DNA from: CBDIBC01 sp965276635
GTDB lineage: Bacteria > Actinomycetota > Acidimicrobiia > Acidimicrobiales > Palsa-688
Assembly (NCBI GenBank): GCA_965276635.1
Contig: CBDIBC010000005.1
Location: 2,170,001-2,234,000 of the forward strand
Length of the DNA stretch: 64,000 nucleotides
Direction: 5' to 3'
In this document: positions 9,050 to 19,173 of the stretch, in pieces
How the letters are laid out: the number at the start of each line of letters is the position of its first letter
Numbering within the stretch: the first letter of the stretch is position 1
Translations under genes and position numbers: made by a program
Notes under the pieces: model-generated
What the model was told of the DNA's origin: nothing
Database searches by the model: none
Seen by the model: the letters and a program-made list of their open reading frames with translations, nothing else

Positions 9050-9748
9050 TCAAGGAACCGTCGGAGCTGTCAGGGTGACAACTACGGGCGGCGGCGTTGC
9101 AAGGGCGGCGAGCGTATCCAGCACCGCCTTGGTGGTGTAGGTGCCGGGCGGTAACGGGGAGCCGGGCGTGACGTTGGCGCAGCTCGGGGTGTTTGGGCCG
9201 CCTTGGAGGGTGCACGCTTCATACGTGGTCGGTACCACGAGCGGGTACCGGCTGATGCCGATTGGAACCTGGTCGGGACGACAGAGCACAAAAGGAAAGC
9301 CACCTCGAAACGTGACGTTGGCGTTCGCGAGTCCGACGGTGATCCAGCCGTCGCAGGCTCCGGTGACGGTGATCGGCCGTCCGGTCTGATTGTCGGCGAT
9401 GACCGTGCCGTGGATCGGGGTGCCGTCAGCCGGGGCGGTAGTTCGGTCTAGAACGATCGTCAGAGTTCCAGTCCCTGCTGCTGTAGACGCTGGTGGTACC
9501 CCGGCGGCCGCGGTGGGCAACGTCGTCGCCGGTCCGACCACGACTCGCTCGGTGGGAGTCGATGCTCCAGAAAAGGCAACAGCTGCCACCGTAACGACAG
9601 CGGCGAGCACGACTGTAGTCGCGGCGCCGATTCGGGCTTGACGGCGCCGGCGCCGCACACGGCTCCTACGTACGATATTGACCACTGGTGTCGTCTCGGC
9701 CACCCGGAAGGTGGCGAGGCGAGCGCCAGTCTCTGACAAATCAACCAT
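9050..9748 (-). CDS. Membrane-anchored protein with extracellular beta domain, unknown function
   Basis: 232 residues. The ATG at 9748 is preferred over an upstream in-frame TTG because AGAGGAGG lies 6 nt before it. The protein has a short cytoplasmic part (about 38 residues, very Arg-rich at its end), one membrane helix (about residues 39-60) and an outer domain of roughly 170 residues that looks like an Ig/BsuPI-type beta sandwich with four cysteines that could form disulfides. The start overlaps the stop of a truncated sigma-factor gene in the form ATGGTTGA, so the two were once translationally coupled. A role as anti-sigma or sensor partner is inference from that position only; no zinc-finger anti-sigma motif is visible. 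Confidence 0.6.
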   Translation of the reverse strand: MVDLSETGARLATFRVAETTPVVNIVRRSRVRRRRRQARIGAATTVVLAAVVTVAAVAFSGASTPTERVVVGPATTLPTAAAGVPPASTAAGTGTLTIVLDRTTAPADGTPIHGTVIADNQTGRPITVTGACDGWITVGLANANVTFRGGFPFVLCRPDQVPIGISRYPLVVPTTYEACTLQGGPNTPSCANVTPGSPLPPGTYTTKAVLDTLAALATPPPVVVTLTAPTVP

Positions 9749-9911
9749 GACCGACCTCCTCTTGAATCGATTCCCCAAGTGCGTCTCGTAGCCGGGCTCG
9801 GGCTGTGCTCAGACAGGCTGAGACTGCACCTCGTGATACGCCCACGGCCTCAGCCACTGACGCCTCGGGCAGGTCGTACACGTACCGCAAGACGATCACC
9901 GCCTGCCTCAC
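9741..9911 (-). pseudogene. Truncated sigma-70 family factor, region 4 only
   Basis: A 56-codon frame, GTG 9911 to TGA 9741, reads like the C-terminal DNA-binding region 4 of an ECF/SigE-family sigma factor: R-Q-A-V-I-V-L-R-Y, then D-L-P-E-A-S-V-A-E-A-V-G-V-S-R-G-A-V (helix-turn-helix) and T-A-R-A-R-L-R. Region 2 is missing. An in-frame TAG lies just upstream, and base composition drops sharply at the same point, so the gene appears cut by a rearrangement. Its stop overlaps the start of the membrane protein gene at 9748, the usual layout of a sigma factor and its partner. Confidence 0.7.
9755..9762 (-). promoter_or_regulatory. Ribosome binding site deciding the 9748 start
   Basis: AGAGGAGG on the minus strand, 6 nt before the ATG. 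It lies inside the 3' end of the sigma-factor fragment. Confidence 0.7.
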
Positions 9912-10517
9912 GAGAACGTGCTATTCAAACGAAATTTATACGGATTGGGTTGCAGAGCAAAATCGATGGGGACTCCAGATTGACACGCCGGGCAATCCGT
10001 GACGTAAATGCTACAAAGTGCACCTCGAAGAATATATTCACAGCAGGCGTGGTTGGCGCCAAAGGCATGGTTGAGAGAAACGGAATGAGTGCGGCTCTCG
10101 TGGAACGTCAGTGGCGGAAGCTCACGGCACATCTGGCGGGGGCGAAGCATTTTGAGTATCGTCGGAGTGTGAGCAACACCTACCGGTCTATTGGGTGTGG
10201 TTGGTCAACGGTGGAGACGACGTAACTATTGTCTGTGAAGTGTAGAACCGACTGAGTACAGTGAGGCGTTGTCGACAATTGTCTACGAGCACTCGCATCG
10301 GGCCATTGCGCGCGTCGAAGTCCAAGCGCTGTGGGGTCGTCCGAGGGGAGCCGTGCTGTGCCGGGCACCCCGGCCGAAGCCCGTCCGCCCACGAGCGGCG
10401 ATGGCCTAGCATGGCCGGGTCGCCCGGATGGAGCGGGGCGGTGAGCTGAGGCAGCGATCCCCAGCCGCTGTCGGTGCCGCCGCCCCTCTCGATCCGGTTC
10501 GGCCCGGGCACGGCCGG
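9912..10517. other. AT-richer region without recognisable genes
   Basis: About 600 bases. The part from about 9912 to 10300 is much less GC-rich than its surroundings and has short open frames on both strands (for example 9908-10150 minus and 9779-10225 plus), none with a recognisable domain or good ribosome site. It starts exactly where the sigma-factor fragment ends. It contains overlapping palindromes of TTGTC half-sites at 10269-10283. The last 200 bases return to high GC and show nothing. Confidence 0.6.
10269..10283. promoter_or_regulatory. Overlapping TTGTC palindromes
   Basis: TTGTCGACAATTGTC contains two overlapping perfect palindromes, TTGTCGACAA (10269-10278) and GACAATTGTC (10274-10283). 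It could be an operator, but there is no clear gene to control. Confidence 0.3.
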
Positions 10518-10937
10518 CTACTCGGTGATGTCCTGGATGCGCCGGGCCAGCTCCATCGACGCCGGGTCGACGCTGCCTATGACACCGGCCGTCTGCAGCG
10601 CCAGCAGCTTGGTGATGTCGCCGTCGACCTTGATGCGGCCGCTGAGGAACGCCTGCATGGCCGCTTGGGCGTCGCCGTCGACCAGGATCGCCCGGGCCGT
10701 GTCGTAGTCCACCGTGATGGTCAGATCGGGACCTTCCAGGTGCCCGGTCTCCAGATCGAACTCGCCCGTCGAGGTGTCGAGGTGGGCGTGAAGGACGCCG
10801 TCGCCGAAGGGGACGTCCTTGATGATCTGGTTCATGCGGATAGCCATGGCGACGGCAGGGACCTGACCGGCGAACTCGGCGCGGATCTTCCTAGCCTCGT
10901 CGACCCATTCATCGCTCAAGAAGGCGTACTTGGCCAC
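10518..10937 (-). CDS. SCP2 sterol-binding domain protein
   Basis: 139 residues, a stand-alone SCP2-like lipid-binding domain. Typical features are the amphipathic first helix, the F-D-L-E-T-G-H strand, P-D-L-T-I-T-V-D-Y and the late F-L-S-G-R-I-K-V-D-G-D-I-T-K-L-L-A-L motif. Such proteins bind acyl-CoAs, sterols or other hydrophobic ligands; the ligand cannot be told from sequence. The GTG start at 10937 has GGGAGAT upstream. It is divergent from gatC. The function in a bacterium of this kind is not established. Confidence 0.8.
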   Translation of the reverse strand: MAKYAFLSDEWVDEARKIRAEFAGQVPAVAMAIRMNQIIKDVPFGDGVLHAHLDTSTGEFDLETGHLEGPDLTITVDYDTARAILVDGDAQAAMQAFLSGRIKVDGDITKLLALQTAGVIGSVDPASMELARRIQDITE

Positions 10938-11039
10938 CTGATCTCCCTCTCCCCGGCTACGCGCTTCCGGGATGTGGAGAAGCTAGTCGCGACCGGTCTC
11001 GGCGCCGGCATCCACGACAGCGCACCGTCTGGGCCCGCC

Positions 11040-11045
11040 TACCAT
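11040..11045 (+). promoter_or_regulatory. -10 element (TACCAT) for gatCAB
   Basis: TACCAT ends 7 nt before the ATG at 11053. It overlaps an alternative ATG at 11044, which argues that 11053 is the true start. Confidence 0.5.
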
Positions 11046-11052
11046 GCACCGC

Positions 11053-11351
11053 ATGGCGACATCGATATCCACCGCCGACGTGACGCACGTGGCCCGGCTG
11101 GCCCGCCTGGCCCTCAGCGACGAGGAGCTGGAGACCTACACCGAGCAGTTGGGCGCCGTCCTCGACCACGCCGCGGACATGGATGCGCTGGACACCGCCG
11201 GGGTGCCGGCAACGGCCCACCCGCTGCCGCTCGTCAACGTCCTGCGCGACGACGTCGTAATCCCGGGCCTCGACCGTGACGAGGTCCTGGACCAAGCGCC
11301 CGCGGCCGAAGGTCACCGGTTCCGGGTGCCCCGGATCCTGGGGGAGGCACC

Positions 11352-11355
<4 letters not shown>
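11053..11355 (+). CDS. gatC: Asp-tRNA(Asn)/Glu-tRNA(Gln) amidotransferase subunit C
   Basis: 100-residue belt subunit that holds GatA and GatB together in the complex converting misacylated Glu-tRNA(Gln) and Asp-tRNA(Asn). It shows the family pattern V-x-H-V-A-R-L-A-R-L-A-L-S-x-E-E-L, then D-x-A-G-V-P-A-T-A-H and the final R-V-P-R-I-L. The start at 11053 (M-A-T-S-I-S) is preferred over 11044 because of the promoter position. The last four bases overlap the gatA start (ATGA). Confidence 0.95.
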
Positions 11356-12889
<1,534 letters not shown>

Positions 12890-12893
<4 letters not shown>

Positions 12894-14338
12894 CCCTGAC
12901 ACCCGGGACGGCGGCCACCACGACCGAATGGGAGACGGTGATCGGCCTGGAGGTCCACACCGAGCTGCGGACCGTGACCAAGCTGTTCTGCGGCTGCCCG
13001 AACCACTTCGGCGACGAGCCGAACACCAACATCTGCCCAGTGTGCCTGGGCCTGCCCGGCAGCCTCCCGGTCATCAACCGGCAGGCGGTCGAGTACGCCA
13101 TGCGGATCGGTGCCGCCCTGCACTGCACCATCCAGAGCTCGCTCTTCCATCGGAAGAACTACTTCTATCCCGACATGCCGAAGGACTACCAGATCAGCCA
13201 GTACGACGTGCCGATCAACGCCGACGGGTGGCTGGCCCTGCCCGATGGGCGGCGCATCGGCGTCGAACGGGCGCACATGGAAGAGGACACGGGCAAGAGC
13301 ACGCATGTCGGCGGCGGTGGCCGCATCCACGGCGCCGACCACTCCCTGGTCGACTACAACCGGGCCGGCGTCCCGCTGGCGGAGATCGTGAGCCGCCCCG
13401 ATCTGCGCAGCGCCGAGGACGCCCGCGCCTACGTCGACGAGCTGCGGGCCGTCCTGATCGCCACCGGCGCCTCCGACGGGAAGATGGAGGAAGGCTCCGT
13501 GCGCGTCGATGCCAACGTCTCGGTCCGTCCCGCCGGCAGCGACACGTTGGGGACGCGGTGCGAGATCAAGAACATGAACTCGTTGCGCAGCCTGGGCCGG
13601 GCTATCGACTACGAGGCGGCCCGCCAGGTGCAGCTGCTGCGCGACGGGGGCACCGTCGTCCAGGAGACCAGGCACTGGAACGAGGACGAGGGGCGCACCA
13701 GCTCCATGCGGTCCAAGGAGGAGGCCTACGACTACCGGTACTTCCCGGAGCCGGACCTGGTCCCCCTCGAGCCATCCGGGGACTGGATCGCGGCCGTGAC
13801 CGCCGGCCTCCCCGCGCTGCCGGCGGACCGGCGCCAGCGGGTGGCGTCTGCCGCCGGGGTGGCGGCGGACAGCGATGCGGTGGTCACCGTGGTCCGCCTC
13901 GACCTCGACCGCTTCGTCGACGCCTGCATGGCGGAGGGGCTCGATGCCAGCCTGGCCGTCAAGCGCCTGGCCAACGAGGTAGCGGCCGACATCGACGCCG
14001 CTCCGACTCTGGACCCGTCGGCGTTCGTCGCCCTGGTCGGGATGGAGAGCGGTGGCGAGCTGACCACCGCCCAAGCCCGCACCGTGCTCAAGGAGCTGCT
14101 GGCCACAGGAGGCATCCCGGCGGAGATCGCGGCGCGCCTGGGCTTCGAGGCCATGGGGGCCGATGACCTGGCCGACGTGGTCGACCAGGTCATCGCCGAG
14201 AACGCCGGCGAGTGGGAGCGGTACCGAGCCGGCGAGGACAAGCTGACCGGATTCTTCATCGGCAAGATCAAGGCGGCCACCGCCGGCCAGGCCGACCTGA
14301 AGGCGGCCAGCGCCCTCCTGCGCGACAAGAAGGCGTAG
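12890..14338 (+). CDS. gatB: Asp/Glu-tRNA amidotransferase subunit B
   Basis: tRNA-binding and kinase-like subunit that activates the misacylated carboxylate with ATP. 482 residues from the ATG at 12890, which overlaps the gatA stop as ATGA. It has the family N terminus (V-I-G-L-E-V-H-T-E-L), the zinc-site C-G-C-P-N ... N-x-x-I-C-P-V-C-L-G-L-P-G, F-H-R-K-N-Y-F-Y-P-D-M-P-K-D-Y-Q-I-S-Q-Y, and the C-terminal YqeY/tail domain ending near G-F-F-I-G-K-I-K-A-A-T. With GatA and GatC it replaces glutaminyl- and/or asparaginyl-tRNA synthetase. Confidence 0.96.
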
Positions 14339-14373
14339 CGCCGGCCGCAACCGCCGGGCCGCCACCGGCTCGC

Positions 14374-14424
14374 GCCTGGTCTCTCGCCGCCTGGTCTCTC
14401 GCCGCCTGGTCTCTCGCCGCCTGA
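14374..14424 (+). repeat. 15-bp tandem repeat after gatB
   Basis: GCCTGGTCTCTCGCC repeated three times (14374-14418) plus a partial copy, between gatB and the helicase gene. Confidence 0.85.
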
Positions 14425-14475
14425 TATCATGCCGTGTCCGGTTGCGGCCGGACGGTCACCGGCAGTTCGCCGGTG
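14425..14475 (+). promoter_or_regulatory. Promoter and two-hairpin leader of the DEAD-box helicase gene
   Basis: TATCAT at 14425-14430 fits a -10 box. Right after it come two hairpins: GTCCGG/CCGGAC (14436-14441 and 14448-14453) and a perfect 7-bp stem CACCGGC/GCCGGTG (14457-14463 and 14469-14475). About 57 nt then remain to the ATG at 14533. A structured 5' leader is unusual in a window dominated by leaderless genes and could give temperature or self-regulation of the helicase (inference). Confidence 0.4.
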
Positions 14476-14532
14476 GGGCCGTTGGAGGTGCGCCTTCTGC
14501 TGGCCCTCCTTCCCCCCAAACGGAGTTCTGTC

Positions 14533-16068
14533 ATGTCTGTCACCTTCGCCGATCTCGGCGTGCCTGCCCACCTGCTCGCCATCCTGCGTGAGCGCGGGCT
14601 CGAGCACCCCTGGCCCATCCAGGCCCAGGCCCTTCCCGACGCCCTGGCCGGACGTGATGTCTGCGGCCGGGCCCCCACCGGCTCGGGCAAGACGCTCGCC
14701 TTCGCCATCCCGGCAGTGCTGGCCGCCGAAGCGGCGCGCAGCCATCCCACGGGATCGCGCGGGCGAGGCAACGGCCCCTATGCACTGATCCTGGTCCCCA
14801 CCCGGGAGCTGGCCTCCCAGGTGGAGGAGGCCATGGCGCCCCTGGCCCGCCCGGCCGGGGTGCGCACCCTGGCCATCTACGGCGGTGTCGGCTATGGCGG
14901 GCAGCGGAGCGCCCTGCGTCGCGGCGTCGGGGTGGTCGTGGGTTGCCCCGGCCGGCTCGAGGATCTCATCGCCCAGGGGGATCTCGACCTGTCCTCGGTG
15001 CGGCTGGTCGTCATCGACGAAGCCGACCGGGCCGCGGACATGGGTTTCCTTCCCGCCGTCAAGCGGCTCATCGAGGCCACCCGTGACGATCGACAAGTGC
15101 TGCTCTTCTCGGCCACGCTCGACAAGGACGTCGACGTCCTCATCCGCACCTACCAGCACGATCCCCGCCGCCACGAGGTGGCCGTGGACGCAGCCGACGG
15201 CGAGCGGGTCAGCCATCTGTGGTGGCGAGCCGAGTCCGAGCAACGCCTGGCCTTGACCGCAGACGTGCTGCGCAAGCAGCAGCCGGCCATCGTGTTCTGC
15301 CGGACCCGCCACGGCGCCGACCGCCTGTCGCAGCGCCTCGCCAAGGTGGGCATCGGCGCCGCCCCGATCCACGGCGACCGGAGCCAGGCCCAGCGCGAGA
15401 AAGCCCTCGCCCAGTTCCGCGCCGGGCGGGTACAGGCCCTGGTGGCGACCGATGTCGCCGCCCGGGGCATCCACGTCGACGACGTGGCGTGCGTCATCCA
15501 CTTCGATCCGCCGGCCGACCCCAAGGACTACGTGCACCGCTCCGGGCGCACCGGTCGGGCCGGCGCCGACGGGTTGGTGGTGAGCATGGTCAGCCGCCAG
15601 CAGGCCAAGGCGGTGGCCAGCATGCAGCGGGCGTTGGGCATGAGCCCGGCGCTGGTCGCGCCGGATCCCGCCGCGCTCGGCGAGCGTCGGACCGCGCCGC
15701 GCCCGGCGCCGGCGTTCACCTCCGGGCCCTCCGACGCACCGGCCGGCCGGCCCCGCAAGCCGCGTCCGGCGGCCGGCGGCTTCGAGCGGAGTGGTCCCCG
15801 ACGCAACGACGCTCGCCGCGACCGCGACGCCCGACAGGGAGACGCCCGCAACGGTGACGGTCGGTCGTTCGCCCCGCAGGGAGGCCGAGGCAGCTATGGC
15901 GGTCGACCCCGCAGCGGCCCAGCGGTCCAGGGTCGTCCGGCTGGTCAGGGGCGCCCGGCAGCCCAGGGTCGCCCGGCCGGGTCGCCCGCCCAGGGTCGCC
16001 CGGGGGAGCAGGGCCACGCCGGCAGCGGCGCCCGCCGGAGCCCCGGCGGGCGCACCCGGCGGGTCTGA
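14533..16068 (+). CDS. DEAD-box ATP-dependent RNA helicase
   Basis: RNA unwinding enzyme, probably for ribosome assembly or mRNA decay in the cold. 511 residues from the ATG at 14533 (M-S-V-T-F-A-D-L-G); the frame extends upstream through the leader hairpins but without family similarity. Motifs: Q motif (H-P-W-P-I-Q), I A-P-T-G-S-G-K-T, Ia P-T-R-E-L-A, II D-E-A-D, III S-A-T, V A-T-D-V-A-A-R-G-I, VI H-R-S-G-R-T-G-R-A-G. After about residue 390 comes a basic, Gly/Arg/Gln-rich tail with Q-G-R-P-A repeats, a typical low-complexity RNA-binding extension. It is followed closely by a mannosyltransferase gene with its own promoter. Confidence 0.93.
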   Translation: MSVTFADLGVPAHLLAILRERGLEHPWPIQAQALPDALAGRDVCGRAPTGSGKTLAFAIPAVLAAEAARSHPTGSRGRGNGPYALILVPTRELASQVEEAMAPLARPAGVRTLAIYGGVGYGGQRSALRRGVGVVVGCPGRLEDLIAQGDLDLSSVRLVVIDEADRAADMGFLPAVKRLIEATRDDRQVLLFSATLDKDVDVLIRTYQHDPRRHEVAVDAADGERVSHLWWRAESEQRLALTADVLRKQQPAIVFCRTRHGADRLSQRLAKVGIGAAPIHGDRSQAQREKALAQFRAGRVQALVATDVAARGIHVDDVACVIHFDPPADPKDYVHRSGRTGRAGADGLVVSMVSRQQAKAVASMQRALGMSPALVAPDPAALGERRTAPRPAPAFTSGPSDAPAGRPRKPRPAAGGFERSGPRRNDARRDRDARQGDARNGDGRSFAPQGGRGSYGGRPRSGPAVQGRPAGQGRPAAQGRPAGSPAQGRPGEQGHAGSGARRSPGGRTRRV

Positions 16069-16109
16069 TCCCACCGCCTGGCATCTCTGGCCGTCGGACG
16101 GCGCGCCAC

Positions 16110-16115
16110 TAGCCT
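16110..16115 (+). promoter_or_regulatory. -10 element (TAGCCT) for the mannosyltransferase gene
   Basis: TAGCCT ends 6 nt before the GTG at 16122; leaderless arrangement. Confidence 0.55.
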
Positions 16116-16121
16116 TCCTCC

Positions 16122-17324
16122 GTGGCGCGGCACCGGTCCCTGGTCGACGACAGCACCGGCCGGGGACGGTCGGCGGGGCGGGACCGGTCGCTCAGCGCCG
16201 CATTGGCGCCCGCCTTGGGCCATCCCGGCCGTACGGCCGTCGTCGCGGCGGGCGCGGTGCTCGTCACCCGGCTGCTGACCATCGCCGCCATCGCCGCCGG
16301 CGCCCACCATCACCGGGAGAGCCTGGCCGCCGCGGTCACACACCTCGACGGGCAGTACTACGGCCAGATCGCGCGGCACGGCTACCCGTCGCACCTGACG
16401 CCGGGCATCAACGCCGCCGGCTACTTCCCGCTCTTTCCCCTGTCCACCCGGCCCCTGCTCGCCTTGGGCCTGCCGTTCTGGCAAGCGGCCCTGCTGGTCG
16501 TGACGGTCTGCTCGGTCGTGGCCGGGGCGCTGATCGCGCTCGTCGTCCGTCGGTACGCCGGACCCGTCGTCGGCGTGCTCACGGCCTGCCTGTTCGCCGT
16601 CTCGCCGCTCGCCGGCGTGCTGTCGCAGGCTTACTCCGAAGCGCTTACGACCATGCTTGCCGCCGGGTGCCTCCTGGCCCTGCTCCACCGCCGGTGGGTC
16701 GTGGCCGGGGTCCTGGGCGCGCTGGCCGGCGCGACCCGACCGCCCGGCGCCGTGCTGATCCTCTGCTGTGCCGTCGCAGCGATGGAGGCTGTCCGACGCG
16801 ATCGAGCGTGGCGGAGCGTGATCTCGGTGGTCGTGGCCCCGATCGGCCCCATCGCCGCCCTGGCGTGGATCGGCGCCAGCGTCGGCCGGTGGGACGCCTT
16901 CTTTGCCGAGCAACGTCGCGGCGGACCCGGCCCGCACCTCGACGGCGGTGTGGGCACCGTGCAGGCGATGTTCCACGAGCTGACCGGCACCGGCGCCCAC
17001 CACTTCACCTTCGGACCCGAGCAGGCCGTCTACACCGTCGCGGCCGCCGCCCTGATCGTGTGGGCGGCCGTCCAGCGCCCGCCGTTGCCGGTCCTCGCCC
17101 TCCCCGTCGGCGTCTTCGTGCTGACGGTGATCACCAGCGACACCCAGGCGGCCATCCCGCGCTACCTCCTTCCAGCCTTCCCGATGCTGGTTCCCCTCGC
17201 CGGGTTCCTGGCCGGCCGCCGCGGCGGGTTGATCGCGGTCCTGGCGGTGGTGGCCGCCCTCGGCTCGGCGGCCATCGGGTCCTACTACGCCGTCTTCTAC
17301 ACCCCGTCGCCCTTCTTCTCCTGA
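16122..17324 (+). CDS. Polytopic GT-C glycosyltransferase, PIG-V mannosyltransferase-like
   Basis: 400-residue membrane protein with about 8-10 hydrophobic helices after a basic cytoplasmic start. The first outer loop has H-L-D-G-Q-Y-Y-G-Q-I-A-R-H-G-Y followed by Y-F-P-L-F-P-L, the pattern of PIG-V/GPI-mannosyltransferase-type GT-C enzymes, where the loop Asp is catalytic and the sugar donor is a polyprenyl phosphate. It likely adds mannose (or another sugar) to a lipid or protein on the outer face of the membrane. The substrate cannot be told. No partner gene is adjacent. Confidence 0.75.
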   Translation: MARHRSLVDDSTGRGRSAGRDRSLSAALAPALGHPGRTAVVAAGAVLVTRLLTIAAIAAGAHHHRESLAAAVTHLDGQYYGQIARHGYPSHLTPGINAAGYFPLFPLSTRPLLALGLPFWQAALLVVTVCSVVAGALIALVVRRYAGPVVGVLTACLFAVSPLAGVLSQAYSEALTTMLAAGCLLALLHRRWVVAGVLGALAGATRPPGAVLILCCAVAAMEAVRRDRAWRSVISVVVAPIGPIAALAWIGASVGRWDAFFAEQRRGGPGPHLDGGVGTVQAMFHELTGTGAHHFTFGPEQAVYTVAAAALIVWAAVQRPPLPVLALPVGVFVLTVITSDTQAAIPRYLLPAFPMLVPLAGFLAGRRGGLIAVLAVVAALGSAAIGSYYAVFYTPSPFFS

Positions 17325-17393
17325 GCCATCACGCCAGGACCGGCGCGGCCCCGGTGCTCCAGGATCCCGCTCCTTTGCGCAGCGGACGGGCTC

Positions 17394-17399
17394 TAGGGT
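17394..17399 (+). promoter_or_regulatory. -10 element (TAGGGT) for ilvD
   Basis: TAGGGT ends 6 nt before the ATG at 17406; leaderless arrangement. Confidence 0.5.
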
Positions 17400-17405
17400 G
17401 GCGGC

Positions 17406-19088
17406 ATGGCCAGCGATCGCAAGCCCCGCAGTCACGAGGTCACCGACGGGTTCGAGCGGGCCCCGGCGCGCGCCATGCTGCGCGCCGTGGGCATGACCGA
17501 TGCCGACTGGGACAAGCCCCAGGTAGGCGTGGCCTCGTCGTGGAACGAGGTCACCCCCTGCAACCTTCCGCTCGATCGGCTGGCCAAGCGGGCCAAGGAA
17601 GGCGTACGCGCCGCCGGCGGCTACCCGCTCGAGTTCGTCACCATCGCGGTGTCCGACGGGATCTCCATGGGGCACGAGGGAATGCGGGCGTCGCTCGTCA
17701 GCCGCGAGGTGATCGCCGACTCGGTGGAGACGGTCATGCACGCCGAGCGCTTCGACGCCCTGGCCACCTTCGCCGGGTGCGACAAGTCCCTGCCGGGCAT
17801 GCTCATGGCCGCCGCCCGGCTGAACCTGCCGGCGATCTTCCTCTACGGCGGCAGCATCCTGCCGGGGCGCGGCGCCCGCGGCGAGGCGCTCGACATCACC
17901 AGCGTCTTCGAAGCGGTCGGGGCTCGCGCCGCGGGCACCCTGACCGATGAGGAGCTTGGGCTCATCGAGCGCAACGCCTGCCCGACCGAGGGCAGCTGCG
18001 CGGGGATGTTCACCGCCAACACCATGGCGTCGATCTCCGAGGCGCTCGGCATGGCCCTGCCCGGCAGCGCTTCGGCCCCGGCGGTCGACCGCCGCCGCGA
18101 CGACCTGGCCTACGAGAGCGGGCGGGCCGTCGTGCGCCTGGTGGAGCTGGGGATCCGGCCCCGTCAGATCCTGACCCGAGAGGCATTCGAGAATGCCATC
18201 GCGGTCACCATGGCCCTCGGCGGCTCGACCAACGCTGTCCTCCACCTCCTGGCCATCGCCAACGAGGCGCGAGTGGAGCTGACGCTCGATGACTTCAATC
18301 GGGTCGGCGCCCGTGTGCCCCACATCGCCGACACCAAGCCCCACGGTCGGTACCACATGGTCGACATCGACCGCATCGGCGGGGTCCCCGTTGTCATGCG
18401 AGCGTTGCTGGAGGCCGGCCTGCTCCATGGGGAGTGCATGACGGTCACCGGGCGGACGATCGCCGAGAACCTCGAGGCTGCTCCGCCGCCGGCACCCGAT
18501 GGCGACGTGATCCACCCCGTCGACCGACCCATACACGTCGACGGTGGCATCGCCATCCTCCGCGGCACGCTGGCTCCCGAGGGAGCGGTGGTCAAAGTGG
18601 CCGGGATCGACCACGACCGCTTCGAGGGTCCTGCCCGCGTGTTCGACGGCGAGGACGGGGCCATGGAGGCCATACTGGGCGGGACCATCGAGGCCGGCAC
18701 GGTGCTCGTCATCCGCTACGAAGGCCCCAAGGGTGGCCCGGGCATGCGCGAGATGCTGGCGGTGACGGGCGCCATGAAGGGTGCCGGGCGCGGTGGCGAC
18801 TGCGCGCTGCTGACCGACGGCCGGTTCAGTGGGGGCACCCACGGCTTCTGCATCGGCCACGTGGCGCCAGAGGCGGTGGACGGAGGCCCGATCGGTCTGG
18901 TGGCCGACGGTGATCGCATCGTGATCGACGTCACCGGCCGTCGCATCGACCTCGACGTGGACGCGACCGAGCTGGACCGCCGGCGCCAGGGATGGAAGCG
19001 GCCAGAGCCGCGGTACCGCACCGGCGTCCTGGCCAAGTACGCCAAGCTGGTGACCGGGGCGGAGCGGGGAGCGGTGACCGAGCCGTGA
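17406..19088 (+). CDS. ilvD: Dihydroxy-acid dehydratase
   Basis: Fe-S enzyme dehydrating 2,3-dihydroxy-isovalerate and -methylvalerate, the third common step of valine and isoleucine synthesis. 560 residues, starting K-P-R-S-H-E-V-T-D-G. Cluster cysteines are seen in F-A-G-C-D-K-S-L-P-G and C-P-T-E-G-S-C-A-G-M-F-T-A-N-T-M; G-G-S-T-N-A-V-L-H and the C-terminal G-R-F-S-G-G-T-H-G motif are also present. It lies immediately upstream of the ilvB attenuator and the ilvBNC genes, so the common pathway is collected here. Confidence 0.97.
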   Translation: MASDRKPRSHEVTDGFERAPARAMLRAVGMTDADWDKPQVGVASSWNEVTPCNLPLDRLAKRAKEGVRAAGGYPLEFVTIAVSDGISMGHEGMRASLVSREVIADSVETVMHAERFDALATFAGCDKSLPGMLMAAARLNLPAIFLYGGSILPGRGARGEALDITSVFEAVGARAAGTLTDEELGLIERNACPTEGSCAGMFTANTMASISEALGMALPGSASAPAVDRRRDDLAYESGRAVVRLVELGIRPRQILTREAFENAIAVTMALGGSTNAVLHLLAIANEARVELTLDDFNRVGARVPHIADTKPHGRYHMVDIDRIGGVPVVMRALLEAGLLHGECMTVTGRTIAENLEAAPPPAPDGDVIHPVDRPIHVDGGIAILRGTLAPEGAVVKVAGIDHDRFEGPARVFDGEDGAMEAILGGTIEAGTVLVIRYEGPKGGPGMREMLAVTGAMKGAGRGGDCALLTDGRFSGGTHGFCIGHVAPEAVDGGPIGLVADGDRIVIDVTGRRIDLDVDATELDRRRQGWKRPEPRYRTGVLAKYAKLVTGAERGAVTEP

Positions 19089-19104
19089 GAGAGGGGGCGT
19101 TGCA

Positions 19105-19173
19105 GTGAAAGCATCCCTGTGGCAAGCTGACCCTGTGACCGGCGCCAGCATCGTGCTCGTACTCATCACCTGA
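19105..19173 (+). CDS. ilvB leader peptide (attenuation)
   Basis: A 22-codon frame begins with GTG at 19105, 7 nt after GAGGGGG (19091-19097), and ends in S-I-V-L-V-L-I-T before TGA. Six of the last seven codons before the stop call for Ile, Val or Leu, the products of the ilv/leu pathways. An 8-bp hairpin begins at the stop codon and a T-tailed terminator follows, before ilvB. This is the layout of classical ribosome-mediated attenuation known for ilvB in Corynebacterium and Streptomyces. A shorter start at GTG 19135 is possible. Confidence 0.85.
   Translation: MKASLWQADPVTGASIVLVLIT

Noticed and set aside
9908..10150. 80-codon minus frame and other short frames in the AT-rich patch
   Set aside because: No ribosome site, no domain and no codon pattern like the neighbours.
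14434..14532. Upstream extension of the helicase frame from 14434
   Set aside because: It translates the leader hairpins; the Q motif and family start are at 14533.
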